From Corbicula japonica (lineage: Eukaryota > Mollusca > Bivalvia > Venerida > Cyrenidae), in assembly GCA_038501625.1 (NCBI GenBank), contig JAZAYU010000125.1, forward strand, positions 1,282,243 through 1,346,242: a DNA stretch of 64,000 nucleotides. The letters run 5' to 3'. The position numbers and the translations under genes were made by a program. Positions 11,223-23,989 of the stretch are shown in pieces (the stretch's first letter is position 1; each line of letters begins with the position of its first letter). The notes below the pieces were generated by a model. The model was not told the origin of the DNA. It saw only the letters and a program-made list of their open reading frames with translations, and searched no databases.

Positions 11223-12275
11223 CTTGCTTGGGCAACCAAAGTGTGGATTTTCCTTAGTTGGTATATAATTTCAAATCTCGCTTTCGTGCAATTTACACAT
11301 TTTTCAAGACAATTTGCAAAATCTTATAAAACGATGGTGCGATTTGTAAAATAAGCATCTTTTCAAAATGACAATAAGTGCTAAATACATTTGAGTTTAT
11401 ACGTACCTAGGTCCACAAGCTGTGAATTGTGTACCGACTCGGTCCGACATACAGTTTTAGGTACACCATTGCTTACAGCACGTTACTTACATGCAAGTCA
11501 TTCCACGAAAGAATGCTAACTTTCAATCTTACTTAAGGTATCCCAGTTTTATGTTTAGCTAGCTTATTTATGTGAACTATTGGGCAAATTGAAGGGAGAT
11601 CCTGTATGCTTGGTCAGTGAGTGGTTTTCTTGCTAAAAAGGAAATTTCAAATTGGTTGAACACTTTAATAATTATGAAAATTCCACTAGCAGAAATTGCT
11701 GTTGGCAAAACATGTTTTGATCTTATTAAAAACTGAAATATGCATATATCAGGTATAGCCACACACAGAAAACACAGCCTTCCCACAAAGCCAAGAAGCA
11801 GAGAGGAAAAAAGAGTATGTATTTTATGTCTTTAGGCTGTGTATGCTGGATGTGGCCATTCCTGATATGCATATTTCATTTTTTTATAACATGATCAATT
11901 TTAAATATTTAAAGAAACCAAAAACTATTAACGAATAAGATAGCCTGGTGGTCAGCGTTCTTTGGAACGGTAATTTGCAAAACAATTCAACATTGATGGT
12001 TCAAACCAGGTTCTCTGGTGCACCAACCTTACACTTGCCCCAATAGGTTCTCGTTTAAAAAAAGAAGTGCAAGTTGACTTGGTGAAATAGCTCGAACCCA
12101 CCATCTACTCGACAATGATGCATGAAAAAGCACACAGACACACATTAAACACAAGAATCTAATAGCAGTTGTAAGCAAACCTTACCGAGACAAGAGCCCC
12201 TGTATTAAAACCAAAAGAATTACGGCGACAGGGATAAAAGAAACAGAACGAGCTTTCTGTGTTCTTTTACATAAT
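11223..12275. repeat. Composite repeat, copy 1 (second copy at 17842-19030)
   Basis: Sequence from CTTGGGCAACCAAAG onward is shared with 17842-19030, including a reverse-oriented SINE body at about 11735-12160. Copy 1 alone has an extra ~52-bp piece (about 11834-11886) that is the reverse complement of a SINE tail, so two SINE ends face each other here. Copy 2 alone carries the 177-bp palindromic insertion. No gene is seen; the minus frame at 11577-11786 crosses repeat sequence only. Confidence 0.75.
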
Positions 12276-12282
12276 TTCTCTT

Positions 12283-14350
12283 ACAATTGAAGTACAATTT
12301 ATTTACATACTTGTGACTATGCACTAATGACTAATTTACTCGCCTTCGAATTGGTAATCCTGTCTTTAAATGTTATAAATTACAATTAACATAATACTAT
12401 TCCATTAAAATTTTAAGAAAGACTGAGAAATAATTATGTAAACATATTGTCAGCATTTTCTTACAATAAAAGTATAATGCATTTTCAAAATTCCAACTGT
12501 GCACTAAATACATATTAACTCCCTTTCGATTTGGCAATTATGATTTTAAAAGTTATACAATTACATTTCACGTAATACTTTTGTATTAAAATTTTAAAGA
12601 AAACTGAGAAATAATTATGTAAACATATTGTCAGCATTTTCTTACAATTAAAAGTTCAATGCATTTACAAAATTCCAACTGTGAACTGTGAACTAAATAC
12701 TTATTCACTCTCTTTCGGGTTGGCAATAATGTTTTTTTTTAAAAAAAACAAAAACAAAACATAAATTACATTTCACATAATACTATTATATAAAATTTTA
12801 AGTAAAACTGAGAAATATACCGAATAGAAATAAAAACTTACCAGTTTTTAAATTCCACTTTTTTGTTTAGGAATATATTTGATCTTTTATTTAATTTGTA
12901 TTATTTAAACATAGCTGGACATTTGATTAAGCAGGCAAAATGTTGTTATTTTTTCGCAAATAATGATGAGATCGGAAATTTTTAACCTAAAATTCTCAAA
13001 AAGATTAATTTATTTGACTGTTAAAATAAAAAGTAAATGGCATAAAGAATAGGAAAAACATAATCTTTAAAGCCGACTGATGCTATGAAATAAGATACAG
13101 TTACTTAAATATCCGTTTTAGCAAATTAACTCCCTTTTAATTTAAATCAGAACAAAATTCAACGCTTAATTTTCCACAACCTCGTAATGTTTTTCTTTGT
13201 TTCTTTTTTGAAAACGATAGATACATAACCGACAACTTCCAAGATAAACATTATTGTTTATCAAATTCCTACATATTTTTTTTCATTCACTTGCACCATT
13301 ATTGTAATAGAAGTTTTCCATGTTATTTTGTCAAGTTCTCATTTTGGCTCAGTTTATGTCAGCATTTAGTACAATATAATTACATAATTCCAACTGTGCA
13401 CGAAAAACTTATTTACTCGCCTTCGAAATGACAATCCTGATTTTAAAACTTAATAATTAAATTTCACAGAATACTATTATTTTAACATTTTTTGTAAAAC
13501 TGAGAAATATATCGCATCTTGTCAGCATTTTTTACAGTTGAAGTACAATGTATATACAAACTTACAACTATGCACTAATTATTTATTTACTCGCTTAAAT
13601 CCTGTCGTTAAAATTTATTAATTAAACTTTTTCACAGTATATTAAAGTTTTAAGTAAAACTGAGAAATATATCGCTTCTTGTCAGCATTTTCTTATGATT
13701 AAAGTACAATGTATTTTACAACATTTCTCCCTTAGGCAATAGAAAATGATTTCCTAGATTTGAGAAAATGGGGCGGGTGGGCGAGTTTTATTTTTTATTT
13801 TATTTTTTATATATCATTCTCACTGTTTCTAGCGACGCTTGTGTAGTGCAAAGATAAATAAGTCTCGAGCCGACTGTTAATTGCCGATTCCCACTTAAAT
13901 GTTTCATACTGCGTTTTCATACTCTACCGATTCGTACTCGTAATGTAATTTTGATGTACGCATTTTTTCCAAATAAAACAAGTTCATGTGGAGTGATTTT
14001 CGAGGGGCATGCGGGAATGGGATCTAGTGATTAAATTTCTATTGCCTTAGCACCCATTACTTATTTACTCACTTTCGAGTTGACAATCCTTTCTTCAAAA
14101 GTTATAGATTAAATTTCACAGAATACTAGTACTTTTAAGATTTACGCAAAACTGATAATTTATAACATCCTGTCAGCATTTTGTACCGATTAAAGTACAC
14201 TGTATTAACAACATTACAATGCACTAATGAGACTGATTACTTATTTACTTTCTTTTGAATTGACAATCCTGTCTTCAAAATTTATGAATTAAATTTCACA
14301 GTATTTTATGTCACGTGTGTAAAACAGTAAAACTGATAAATTTATCACAT
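12283..14350. repeat. Degenerate ~180-bp tandem array
   Basis: Units open with TTACAATTAAAGTACAATG or a variant and close with CTGAGAAATA, then GTCAGCATTTT. Units begin near 12283, 12459, 12640, 13365, 13540, 13690 and 14185. A stretch at about 12830-13350 is not clearly part of the array. The unit is related to part of the 1.85-kb unit at 10500-10650. One unit is split by the MITE at 13735. No gene is seen. Confidence 0.65.
13735..14046. mobile_element. 312-bp MITE, TSD TTA, TIR GGCAATAGAAA
   Basis: GGCAATAGAAA at 13735 is matched by its reverse complement TTTCTATTGCC ending at 14046. TTA lies on both sides (13732-13734 and 14047-14049). Removing the element restores a normal unit of the surrounding tandem array. 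The 3-bp TTA duplication is typical of PIF/Harbinger-type elements; that assignment is inference. There is no open frame. Confidence 0.7.
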
Positions 14351-15180
14351 CTTCAGATTGGCAATCATGTCTTTAAAGTTATATGGAAACGTTGGCATGG
14401 TCAAGTATCAAACAAAAATATCGAGTGATTTAGAATATGAAAATTGACATTTAACAATTATAAATTGTGAATAAAGTAAATGTAATGTTTAATTACACAG
14501 TCAATCAACGCACGAGTGAATAAATTTATTAAAGCCAATGTTGTTACTACAGCGTTCTGAAGCATTAGAATTCACACACTACAGATCATTATTATTTAAC
14601 AAGCTCATATTGGCAATTTTCGTAGTGTCACAGCAATTCCAGTATTGGCCAATTTTAGTTTAGTCTTCATATGAATTGGATGTTTTAAATCTGTTAATAA
14701 ATAACATTGTCATTATCAAGGGAATTTACGTTGGCCGTGTAAATGGGCTATTTGATGTTTAATACGGCGTTTCTTAACATGAAGTGACGAATAACCAGTC
14801 TAGACCTAGACCAGTCTGTTCAGCCACATTCTTTCAGGGTCTACACTTAGTGCTTTTAGTAAATATAATTCTTCAGAATATTAAAAAAATCCAAATTGAA
14901 TGGTTCAGAGAAATAAGGAAAGCAAGAAAGCAAGAAAGGGAGAAAGAAAGACAGAGGTTAAACATTAGCAGTAGTTAATTTTTTAGCCATTTGAAACACT
15001 TACTACTTACGCTTTTTGAAACAAAACGTTTGTTTCAGAGTGATTTAAACTTATGTTTCAGAGTTCTTACATAAATAATATAAACAAATAAAGGAAGACG
15101 AACTCCAATATTTCACTACGCGTTTGGAGTTTATTTGACTTTTCTTCAGGTGAATGTTTTTGTATCAACATCTCTTATAA
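14351..15180. other. No gene recognised; AT-rich
   Basis: A stretch near 14680-14750 is a diverged half of the fold-back arm found at 37155-37290 (shared words include ATTGTCATTA and TTGGCC). The plus frame at 14784-14978 is biased toward Arg, Lys and Glu and comes from a GAAA-rich tract. Confidence 0.45.
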
Positions 15181-15555
15181 ACAATGTCTTATTATGGCGT
15201 AAAAAATGATGTAATTTTATTATTATACTGCAAAGAAATTTGCTTGAATTTGATTGGATAATGTGCCGTTGATGTATATCCGTATTTACGGATCGGCCGT
15301 AGATATGAACGCACGTGCCTGAATTTCCCCCTCTGGCCTCCCACCTTTTATTGTCGTCCGCCATTTTGTTTTGATTTTCCGTAAAAATGCATAATTTGAA
15401 GCCGATTTTGTAAATTATAAAGCGGCATGCTTAGGGATTACTAAAATTGTTACAGAAAACATATATGTTATGTTTTTAACGTTGAAAACGATCAGATTGT
15501 TCTCAAATTTTGTAAATCAATACCAAATCGATAGTCCATTCAATTTCTATAGCAG

Positions 15556-15585
15556 TGACGTCATGCAGGTAAATTAATGACGTCA
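15556..15585. promoter_or_regulatory. Pair of perfect CRE palindromes
   Basis: TGACGTCA occurs at 15556-15563 and again at 15578-15585, spaced 22 bp start to start. GACGTCA recurs at 15892-15898 and 15914-15920, on the other side of the fold-back. CREB/ATF binding is known for this octamer; function here is inference, as no gene lies nearby. Confidence 0.4.
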
Positions 15586-15698
15586 GACATGTAATTATTG
15601 AGGTTCTCAGAGGGGAATCAAGCCGTTCGGCATTAAATAAGCGAAATAAATGAAAAATCGATGTTTTCTAATTAATTTTGTCAGAAAAAGTCTTTGCA

Positions 15699-15864
15699 GT
15701 ATAATAAAACAATTATTTGGTTCCTTGAAAGGGTATGTGAGGATATATTGCCGGTCTGGGTGTCATATTATCCCTCGCCTGCGGCTCGGGTAATATGACA
15801 CCCAGACCGGCAATATATCCTCACATTCCCTGTTAAGAAACCAAATAACTATATAATATACTAA
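15699..15864. repeat. Long fold-back hairpin, ~80-bp arms, 4-base loop region
   Basis: The left arm 15699-15779 pairs with the right arm 15784-15864. The inner ~50 bp of each arm is almost perfect (GTGAGGATATATTGCCGG recurs inverted), with a GC-rich apex around CTCGCC-TGCG-GCTCGG. The outer parts are looser (ATTATTTGG paired with CCAAATAA). The architecture is that of a fold-back MITE; see 34653 and 37155. The minus open frame at 15763-16101 begins inside it. Confidence 0.85.
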
Positions 15865-16627
15865 ACTAACGTCACCATTTGGCGTAAAAAAGACGTCACA
15901 TAGCAATATCAACGACGTCAACTTTGGCGCAAAAAGAAGTTGCACATTATTTGGCACAAGCAACAATAAAAAAATTAAAATAAAGGAAACATATATAAAA
16001 TCACAGGATTCTTTTCGCCGAAAATAATATAATGTTGATAAAAATAGGAAATACATTAAATTTATGTAATAAGTACAGGATCTTATAGATTCAACAGTCA
16101 CTGGTAGAAAAATATGCCATGTAGATTTCTTACATGCAACTTCTGAAACGTTAGATTATGCCTATACACATTTCAGGTTGGCATAAGTCAATGTTTCGGA
16201 TGTCGTATATATTCATTATATTACTGTATACATGTATAATTACCTATGAAATACTAGAATAATAAACATTGCATTTCGTCTTGAGGAATGAGTAGAATGA
16301 AATTAAACTAAATTGTATTCTGTTTTTGAAAATCATAAGATAACCAAAACGAGATTTTAAATAACTTTTGCAAAAAAGACATTTAAATAATGAATCGAAC
16401 CTACGACCATACTTACAATTTGCAAAGTTAAACATCTGACCTCTCGGCTATTGGCATATACGTAATAACTTGCCCACTTTATGATAAACGATTATTAAAA
16501 TAGTATTGTTTACATGAAACGCCAATTATGTAAACATTGCCAACTGATCTTTGTTTATTATTATTTTTAGTACCTGTTTCCTTCAACGTCTTTCTGCAAT
16601 AACGTCAAAACATCTGGAAATTGCTAT

Positions 16628-16866
16628 AAACACCTTCACTGTAAGGTATCCCTGTTTTATTTTTATACTCTAGATTTTGCGGACCATAACGCCTTCACTG
16701 TAAGGTATTCCTGTTTGTTTTTTTATATTCTAGATTTTGTGGACCATAACGCCTTCACTGTAAGGTATTCCTGTTTTATTTTTATACTCTAGATTTTTTG
16801 GACCATAACGCCTTCACTGTAAGGTATTCCTGTTTTATTTTTATACTCTTGATTTTGTGGACCTTA
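16628..16866. repeat. Four-copy ~60-bp tandem repeat
   Basis: Units contain CCTTCACTGTAAGGTATTCC, then TTTTATACTCTAGATTTTG and GGACCATAACG. They begin near 16632, 16691, 16751 and 16810 and are nearly identical, so the expansion is recent. The stretch from 15870 to 16620 before it holds no recognisable gene. Confidence 0.85.
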
Positions 16867-17099
16867 AGGCAAACTGAACTTCGATTGAACAAAATTGGCG
16901 AGTGGTTTTATTGTCAAAATAAGATATTATAGGTTGGTTGCGAACCTGAATTAGGAAGCACCACTGACAAAATATTCTTTACAGCGATCATATATTGATT
17001 TTAGTGTACATGCAAGAAACCCAATATGAGTGACTGAATGTAAATTATAAGGTTTTGTTTAAAATTTTTTTTAGTCATAATTGTGAAAATAAAGTAAGA

Positions 17100-17853
17100 A
17101 GTTATAAAAAAGTGACATATCAAGAATGGCCACATCCAGCACACTCAGCCTCCCCACACAGACAAAATGTAGAGAGAAGAGAGAATGGTATTGCAATATT
17201 CAGTTGGGATATGGATGCCAGAAACATTCACGGAAGTGAAAACCCGAGGGGTTACCGCCTTGGAACAGAATTTAAAGCGATACTGTGTCTGTACTTTTTG
17301 CATATATTCAGTTGGGATATGGATGCCAGAAACAATTCACGGAAGTGAAAACCCGAGGGGTTACCGCCTTGGAACAGAATTTAAAGCGATACTGTGTCTG
17401 TACTTTGCACTTTTTGCATATAAAGAATTAAAATGCGAAGCATGTAAAACACGAATAGCCACATTCAGAAGACACCACACTTCTAAAAAAAGAAAAGATG
17501 AAGCGAGCGAGCATGGTTTATAAAATGACCGATTTCAAATTAAACAGCACACACAACAAAAATGAAAACACAAGGGTAACCACCTGGTTCGGTCAATGAC
17601 AAAGCAATTGTATACTGGTGGTTCAAAAAAGGTTGTTACACCCTCACACACGCCTCAAAAGTTTCTACTATTAACAGGCAAGGACAGGTTATCTTGGTGA
17701 AATAACACCAACCCACCCATCAATTCCTCGACAATGTTGCATGCAAAAGCATTCAGATAGACCAACACTGGGAATCGAACCATTACACCGACAACACCTA
17801 CATGTAACCATATATTTCCGAGCACGCTGCCGACTGAACTAGCTTGGACAACC
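17100..17853 (-). mobile_element. SINE-like element with tRNA-derived head, body duplicated internally
   Basis: Read on the minus strand, a tRNA-like head occupies 17853-17762: A-box-like TAGTTCAGTCGG at 17841-17830 and B box GGTTCGATTCC at 17781-17771, about 50 bp apart as in pol III promoters. The body (CATGCAACATTGTCGAGG, CACCAAGATAACC) and the tail reading toward 17100 follow. In the tail half, a ~108-bp segment is tandemly duplicated (start points about 17199 and 17306). The two open frames covering 17055-17523 read this duplicated repeat and are not genes. Confidence 0.65.
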
Positions 17854-17883
17854 AAAGTGTGGATTTTACTAAGTTGGCATATA

Positions 17884-18060
17884 CTTAAAGGAATTAGAAA
17901 CGCAACTTCTTTTAACAAGAAATACATTTCATGTTAAAAGAAGTTGCGTTTCTTATCTCTTCAAGTACATAAAATAAAGTTAAAGAAAATAAAAACGCAA
18001 CTTCTTTAATTACAAATCATATTTTGTGTTAAAAGAAGTTGCGTTTCTAATTTCTTTCAG
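17884..18060. mobile_element. 177-bp element made of two tandem palindromes, TSD TATA
   Basis: Two hairpins sit side by side, about 17884-17966 and 17979-18060. Each has arms containing AAACGCAACTTCTTT and its complement. The outermost ends (17884-17917 and 18027-18060) form a ~34-bp inverted repeat with about two mismatches. TATA flanks it at 17880-17883 and 18061-18064. The paralogous repeat at 11250-11262 reads straight through with one TATA, so it is the empty site. No coding capacity. Confidence 0.85.
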
Positions 18061-18064
18061 TATA

Positions 18065-19030
18065 TAATTTCAAATCTTGCTTTCGTGCAATTTACACATT
18101 TTTCAAGACAATTTGCAAAATCTTATAATATGATGGTGCGATTTATAAAATAAGCATCTTTTCAAGATGACAATAAGTGCTAAATACATTTGAGTTTATA
18201 CGTACCTAAGTCCAAAGTCTGTGAATTGTGTACCGACTCGGTTCGACATACAGTTTCAGGTAGGCAATTGCTTCATTACAGCACGTTACTAACATGCAAG
18301 TCATTCCACGCAATAATCCTAACTTGCAATCTTACTTAAGGTATCTCAGTTTTATGTTTAGCTAGCTTATTTATGTGAACTTTTGGGCAAGTTGAAGGAA
18401 GATCGTGTATGCTTGGTTAGTGAGTGGTTTTCTTGCTAAAAAGGGAGTTTCAAATTAGTTGAACACTTTAATAATTATGAAAATTCAACTAGCAGAAATT
18501 GCTGTTGGCAAAACATGTTTTTATCTTATTGTAAAATCTGAAATATGCATATATCAGGTATAGCCACACACAGAAAACACAGCCTTCCCACACAGCCAAG
18601 AAGCAGAGATGAAAAAAGAGTATGTCTTTTATGTCTTTATAACATGATCAATTTCAAATAAGAAACCAAAAACTATTAACGAATAAGATAGCCTGGTGGT
18701 CAGCGTTCTTTGAAACGGTAATGTGCAAAACAATTCAACATTGATGATTCAAACCAGGTTCTCTGGTGCACCAACCTTACACTTGCCCCAATTGGTTCTC
18801 GTTTCAAAAAGAAGTGCCAGTTGACTTGGTGAAATAGCTCGAACCCACCATCTACTCGACAATGATGCATGAAAAAGCACACAGACACACATTAAACACA
18901 AGAAGCTAATAACAGTTGTAAACAAATTGGTGAGAACTCAATGACCTTACAAACAAACAAGAATCACGGTGACTGAGATAAAAAAGAAAATAAAGAAACA
19001 GATCGAGCTTTCTAAGTTTCTTTTACATAA
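18065..19030. repeat. Composite repeat, copy 2 (first copy at 11223-12275)
   Basis: Continuation of the repeat that starts at about 17842, resumed after the palindromic insertion. It includes a reverse-oriented SINE body at about 18555-18900. The short minus frame at 18700-18888 is a reading of that SINE. Confidence 0.75.
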
Positions 19031-22000
19031 TTTCTCTACTGTTGAACATTTAAACATCAGTTTAAATCAGTCGTATTCATTATAAGCAATTTTATGTTTT
19101 ACATTCTTTTTGTATTATAAAAATAATAATCTATTATCTTTACCATTCATTCTAACTTACACTTTCCTACATATTTTTACACATGTGCAACCAGTGTAGA
19201 TCTATATCAGTCTGGCTGATCAGGTTCTGCACGTGTCACATTTAAGTCAGAAATAACCGTACGAATTAAAATACAAACAGTGTAGATCCTGTTTAGATGG
19301 CACGGTTATGTCGGCTGATCTGAATATATACTGTTTGCCCACGCAATAAATGTATACATATGGAGGAAAGGGTTTGAACTGTCCTATGCAAGGAAATGGC
19401 AATCCCTTCCAATTTAAATTTCTGTTTTTAGTTTAAAACATCGTTTAGAACATCTGTTAAAGAAGGAAAAAAATTTCCAGGTATGAGCAAATGCATCAAC
19501 TTAACTTTATGGTAAAAAATAAAGTATTACTGAACAAAAGTTTTGAATTTAGAAAAAAATAAATTCTTTTTTGTTTGTTTGCCAAAAAAGCATACTGAAG
19601 ATTGCAGCTTTATGTAGGAGTACATGCGTAATTCTTCATCATTTTCAAAGTAAATCAAGAGCTTTACGAGCAATCCAATGATGTCACATGACGTATGATT
19701 TATTAGCGCAAATCATCATATGAAATATTTTGAACACTCGATGGTTTTTGTAACCACTGCTTGCAGTTGGTTACAGTGTTACAGACCGAATTTCTGAGCC
19801 TGGCAACTTCGCTAGGATTAATTGATTTACCGCCAGGAAACCCCTTATCCACCAAGTAAGTAGTTCCTTAGTCTATCGAGGAACCGTCTTTACTGGTTGC
19901 AATGTAATGATATAAAATAAAGATATTAGGTTCACAAAACATATTGTATGTGATACTGAATAAATACTTCCACAGCATGGCAAAAATTATTATTTGTTTT
20001 TATAATGCAAATAACGCGGAGAAATACAAGATTTCGTTTTTTTTTTCAACCTAAAAATAATCCTATAGTTTACGTCATTGCAGGTTTCAGAGTTTCCGGG
20101 CTGGCATAATCACAACTTCGTGTGGTAAAATAGTCCCAAAAATTGTTAATTTTATTATTATTTTAATCTTATCACATGCTTTAAAAACTCTTTGTTATAA
20201 TTATGCTAATATCTGTTAATAATATAACAAAGTATTAATCATTATTATCTTACATGAAATAAATCGACTGGAAGCGGATGAATTCTAATAACATAAGGTT
20301 TGAGCGCCTCAGTGACCTGATTATTTTCAAGCTTCGCAGATCAGAGGGTAAATCCAAAGAAGTCCTCTCGTACAAGTCCTTTTATTACACGGTATGTATT
20401 AATTATGTTAGTGTAAATATAACTTTAGCCTGTTAATAAGTAATTTTGTGTATTTGACTCTGCTTATTTGTGTGTTTGTGTGAAATGTTTTTGGATAGAT
20501 AGATGTACGTCTTGTTGATTGTGACAACTGCCTGGCTTCTGTTCGGTTCTGATTACAATATTATATTACGTCTATCCTATGACAGAAGACACCTTCGGGA
20601 TGCAGCGACCAGTTCGACTGGTTTCATATTCAACCAAGTTACAAACATGCAAAAACAACCGCGTTCTTAAAGTTACCAAAAAAAAGTTTAGTAAAATCTC
20701 AAACTGGGTTTCAAACCTACACAACCATGAATTGCTACAGAAAGTGAAATAAAAGCTCCCTTCTGGTACAGGCAGTGGTTACTCCAGCGCCTGCAGCGCT
20801 TTGATTAATAATCCGCGCTTACCGATATTTACTGATACGACAATGAAGCTTAAAGATCAACTTTTTGAAAAATATACAATAGAGGTCTTTCACATTGTTG
20901 TGCGCATGCGTCGTACGCCACGTTAGGTGCGGAAAATATTGGTTTTATCCTAAACCGACAAGTGAGGGGGCATTAACTGTGTCATTGCTAACAGAATGAA
21001 CAGACATGATCACGGTGTCGTCTTAAAGCTAATGATAAATTATAATAATAATTATGATAAAGCATAATAAATTTGAGTTTTAGAATTTCCGAATATAATA
21101 GGCTTAAAACGTCTGGTCGGCAAGATTTGACTGTGAAAAGCGTAAAACAATCAAAGACATGGTTGCCACTTTGAATCGGGAAGTCTTATATGAAAACAAA
21201 TACATTGAGGATTACACGTTACTGTATATTTTCCACAGACACATATATAAGCGTATCGAGTTTTTCTGACAAAATGCGATTACTTCAAGAAATATATTTT
21301 ATGTTACATGATCTCTCTAAATCGGAGGTAAACGGATGAATTCAGCAATGAATCGTAGTTGTATTCAACGCCCGTTAAGCTTATTAAGTTATTCATGTTA
21401 TTATAAACATCTTTTTTTTATAAAATCGTCAGCTATAGTCAATAGACATTAGTTTAAGTCGCATTTCATGAATATCTACGTGTTACGGGAATGATGTAGA
21501 AAGAAGATAAAATGTCCGCAGACCTCCAAAATCTCAGGATTTTATCTGAAATCTCCGGACCGTAAGGTTCTTCTCCGGATCTAAGGATTTTCAGGCGAAA
21601 TCTCAGGATTTAAAAATATTGAAAAGGATAATTAATGAAACATAAATTTAACTGAATTAAGAATGGGTTTTACAATTATATTAATTAATATTTAGAAACT
21701 TGGTCTTGGTCACGGCTCCAAAATTTCCTGTTTATTGAGAGATTACGTGATAGTGACACGCTGCCTCGGGCACACATGTACACAACAGCTAAGTGTCATA
21801 AAACTAAACTCGGACCTGAATATCGCAGTCCCGTTCATTTGTTTGTTTTGGTCCATGGTCATTTTGATTTTAAACAGAAATGAAAATATTATATTTCAAA
21901 ACCTTCAGCGACAACAATTACGAACTTCAACATCAAAATAGTTTTTATTTAAAAAAACAACAACAAAAAACTCTCTGGATTTTTTTAAAAATAGGTTTTG

Positions 22001-23210
22001 GTTGGCCTGCCGTCCGGCAATATTCGTTTGGTTCAATCAATTTAACGATTTCTCGGGTTGTAGCTGGAATCATCCTATTATGTAAATACGTATTTATTTT
22101 TTCTCAAAAGCAAAACACGCAAAACACTTATCAACCTAGTCGCCGACGAGCTACATAAGAATATAATTATGTCTCATTCCACTATAAATTATAGCGTAAC
22201 CAAATAAAATGCCGTAAAACTGTAAAATGTCCAGTAACAGTCTGAATTGTCAATTATACAGATTTATTTTTAGTAAACACAAATCACGTGTGTATTTTCA
22301 TAAAAAAAAAACAAATCCGTTGGATACTCGCGTCCTGAAAATACCGCGATAAACAATGTTTAAAATGCGCATAAACTTTCTTGATGTGCTTGTAAATGAT
22401 CATAACGGTTTTTTATTCTTCGTTGTTTGACTGAACTTACTTATTTATAAATTTGAAATGATTAATCAACATTTTCTTTATTTTATAACCACTTAGTCAT
22501 ATTTACAATAGTAAACGATGCCCCCTCGCGTGCATTTATCGACTAAATATGCTCTTCAATTTTAGAGAGCGCTAAGGGGAGGTAACAATGTGAAAGAACT
22601 CTATTAGTTTTTAAATGTGCATTATAATGATTTATTTATGATTTATATTCTAAGATCCCCTGTCAAAAGTTTATTCTGTTTAGTTCTGTCCATTGTTTTC
22701 TCGTTTACGGCAAACCCAATCTTTTATATGGGGATCTTACGCCGTTGAAGATGGAATGGTATTAATATGAAAATACTGCATTGAAGGTTCCATGTCCACC
22801 GCCATTTGAACACCACCGTTTAGGATGTTCAAAATCAATCGCACTGTTCATTGGTGTAAATATTGAGTTGCGCTAAACCCGGGGCTAGTTTTATGCATTT
22901 CCATCAACAAAATAAATGCTTGCTTCAAAAGTCTACGAAATTCTGGATCAGCCATCGTACTTGCTTCTTACATTCTTCAAACGCATTTAAATCCTTGAAT
23001 CCGCCCCTTCGCTCTTTTTGAGAACATGACAATTAAGGCTTTCACATTTTGAGATTTCCAAACTTACAAAAACAACATACAATAGGCATACCTTTAAACT
23101 TATAGATTAATACCTTTCTGTGATTCGTTGATTCCATCTTTCTACGGATTATAAATGCAATTTTTGGAAAAAGTTTTCATGTTACCTGAAGTAAAACCCT
23201 TAGTGACCCT
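19031..23210. other. No gene recognised
   Basis: Mostly unassigned AT-rich DNA. Small items: a local repetition of CTCAGGATTT around 21530-21615; a 10-bp inverted repeat TAAGATCCCC/GGGGATCTTA bounding about 22651-22741; and a possible 40-codon frame at 20280-20395 ending at a donor-like GTATGT. None has enough support to be called a gene. Some short frames (for example 21735-22158) overlap each other without domains. Confidence 0.45.
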
Positions 23211-23224
23211 TGCAGACTCTATTC

Positions 23225-23560
23225 AGACACTACTGCTTTGTCGACTGATGTCTCTACTACGACATTTGTGCTGCTTTGTGAATGTAGCATTCATTTCAAA
23301 ATTCCTTTCTGGAACGAAAGGCTGTGTTGTGTAAATGCAGCATTCATTTAAAATTTCCTGTCCGAGACACGAGGCTGTGTTGTGTGAATGCAGCAACTTT
23401 TCATTTCAGGGACAGGAGGCTGTATGAATGCAGCAGTTACCTAAACTTTTCTGTCCGGGACAAGAGGATCCGCTTTGTGAATGCAGCAATCCTTTCAAAT
23501 AGTCTTGCAGTAACAGGAGGGTGTACGGTGTAAATGTCGCATTCACTTAAGGATTTCTAT
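23225..23560. repeat. Degenerate ~60-bp tandem repeat, about five units
   Basis: Units share GGCTGTGTTGTGTGAATGCAG, here shortened to GAATGCAGCA, and TTTCCTGTCCGGGACA with variation. A single related unit pair recurs at about 31490-31590. The 69-codon frame here, with its repeated CCVNAA pattern, is a reading of the repeat. Confidence 0.65.
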
Positions 23561-23989
23561 ATCAGGTCTATGAACACAGTGTTTTCCCTGTATGTTTCAT
23601 TTAAGCATTTGTGAACCGACCATTTTTATTCAGGTCTCTAATAGAAAAATCTCACCTGAACTCTGTAATACTATCCAATGAGACATAAGTTAGCCGCAAG
23701 AAATGCTACCTTGACCGGCTTCCTTGCGCAATAATTTCAAACGTATCTCGGGTGGTTTGACAGGTAAACAATCTCGACATTAAACAGGCTAAATTAACCC
23801 CTGTGAAAAAGCTGATTTACAACAATCTATCATTCAAATTCACTCAAAATTAACATTGACTTACTGCTTCAGACCTACTTAATACAATAATGGCATTTAA
23901 TCAGTATTTTCATTCAAATTTCAATCACTATGAATCATCCTAAAATGAGCGCTCTTTAACTTTGTAAGTACTTCCTTATTGTGGGTAAC

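Noticed and set aside
17762..17853. True tRNA gene on the minus strand
   Set aside because: A and B boxes are present, but the acceptor and anticodon stems do not pair, and the sequence is joined to a repeated body. It is a SINE head.
20280..20395. Possible 5' exon of about 39 codons ending at ACGGTATGT
   Set aside because: A start codon, open frame and donor-like site are present, but there is no second exon, homology or compositional shift. Chance is the simpler explanation.
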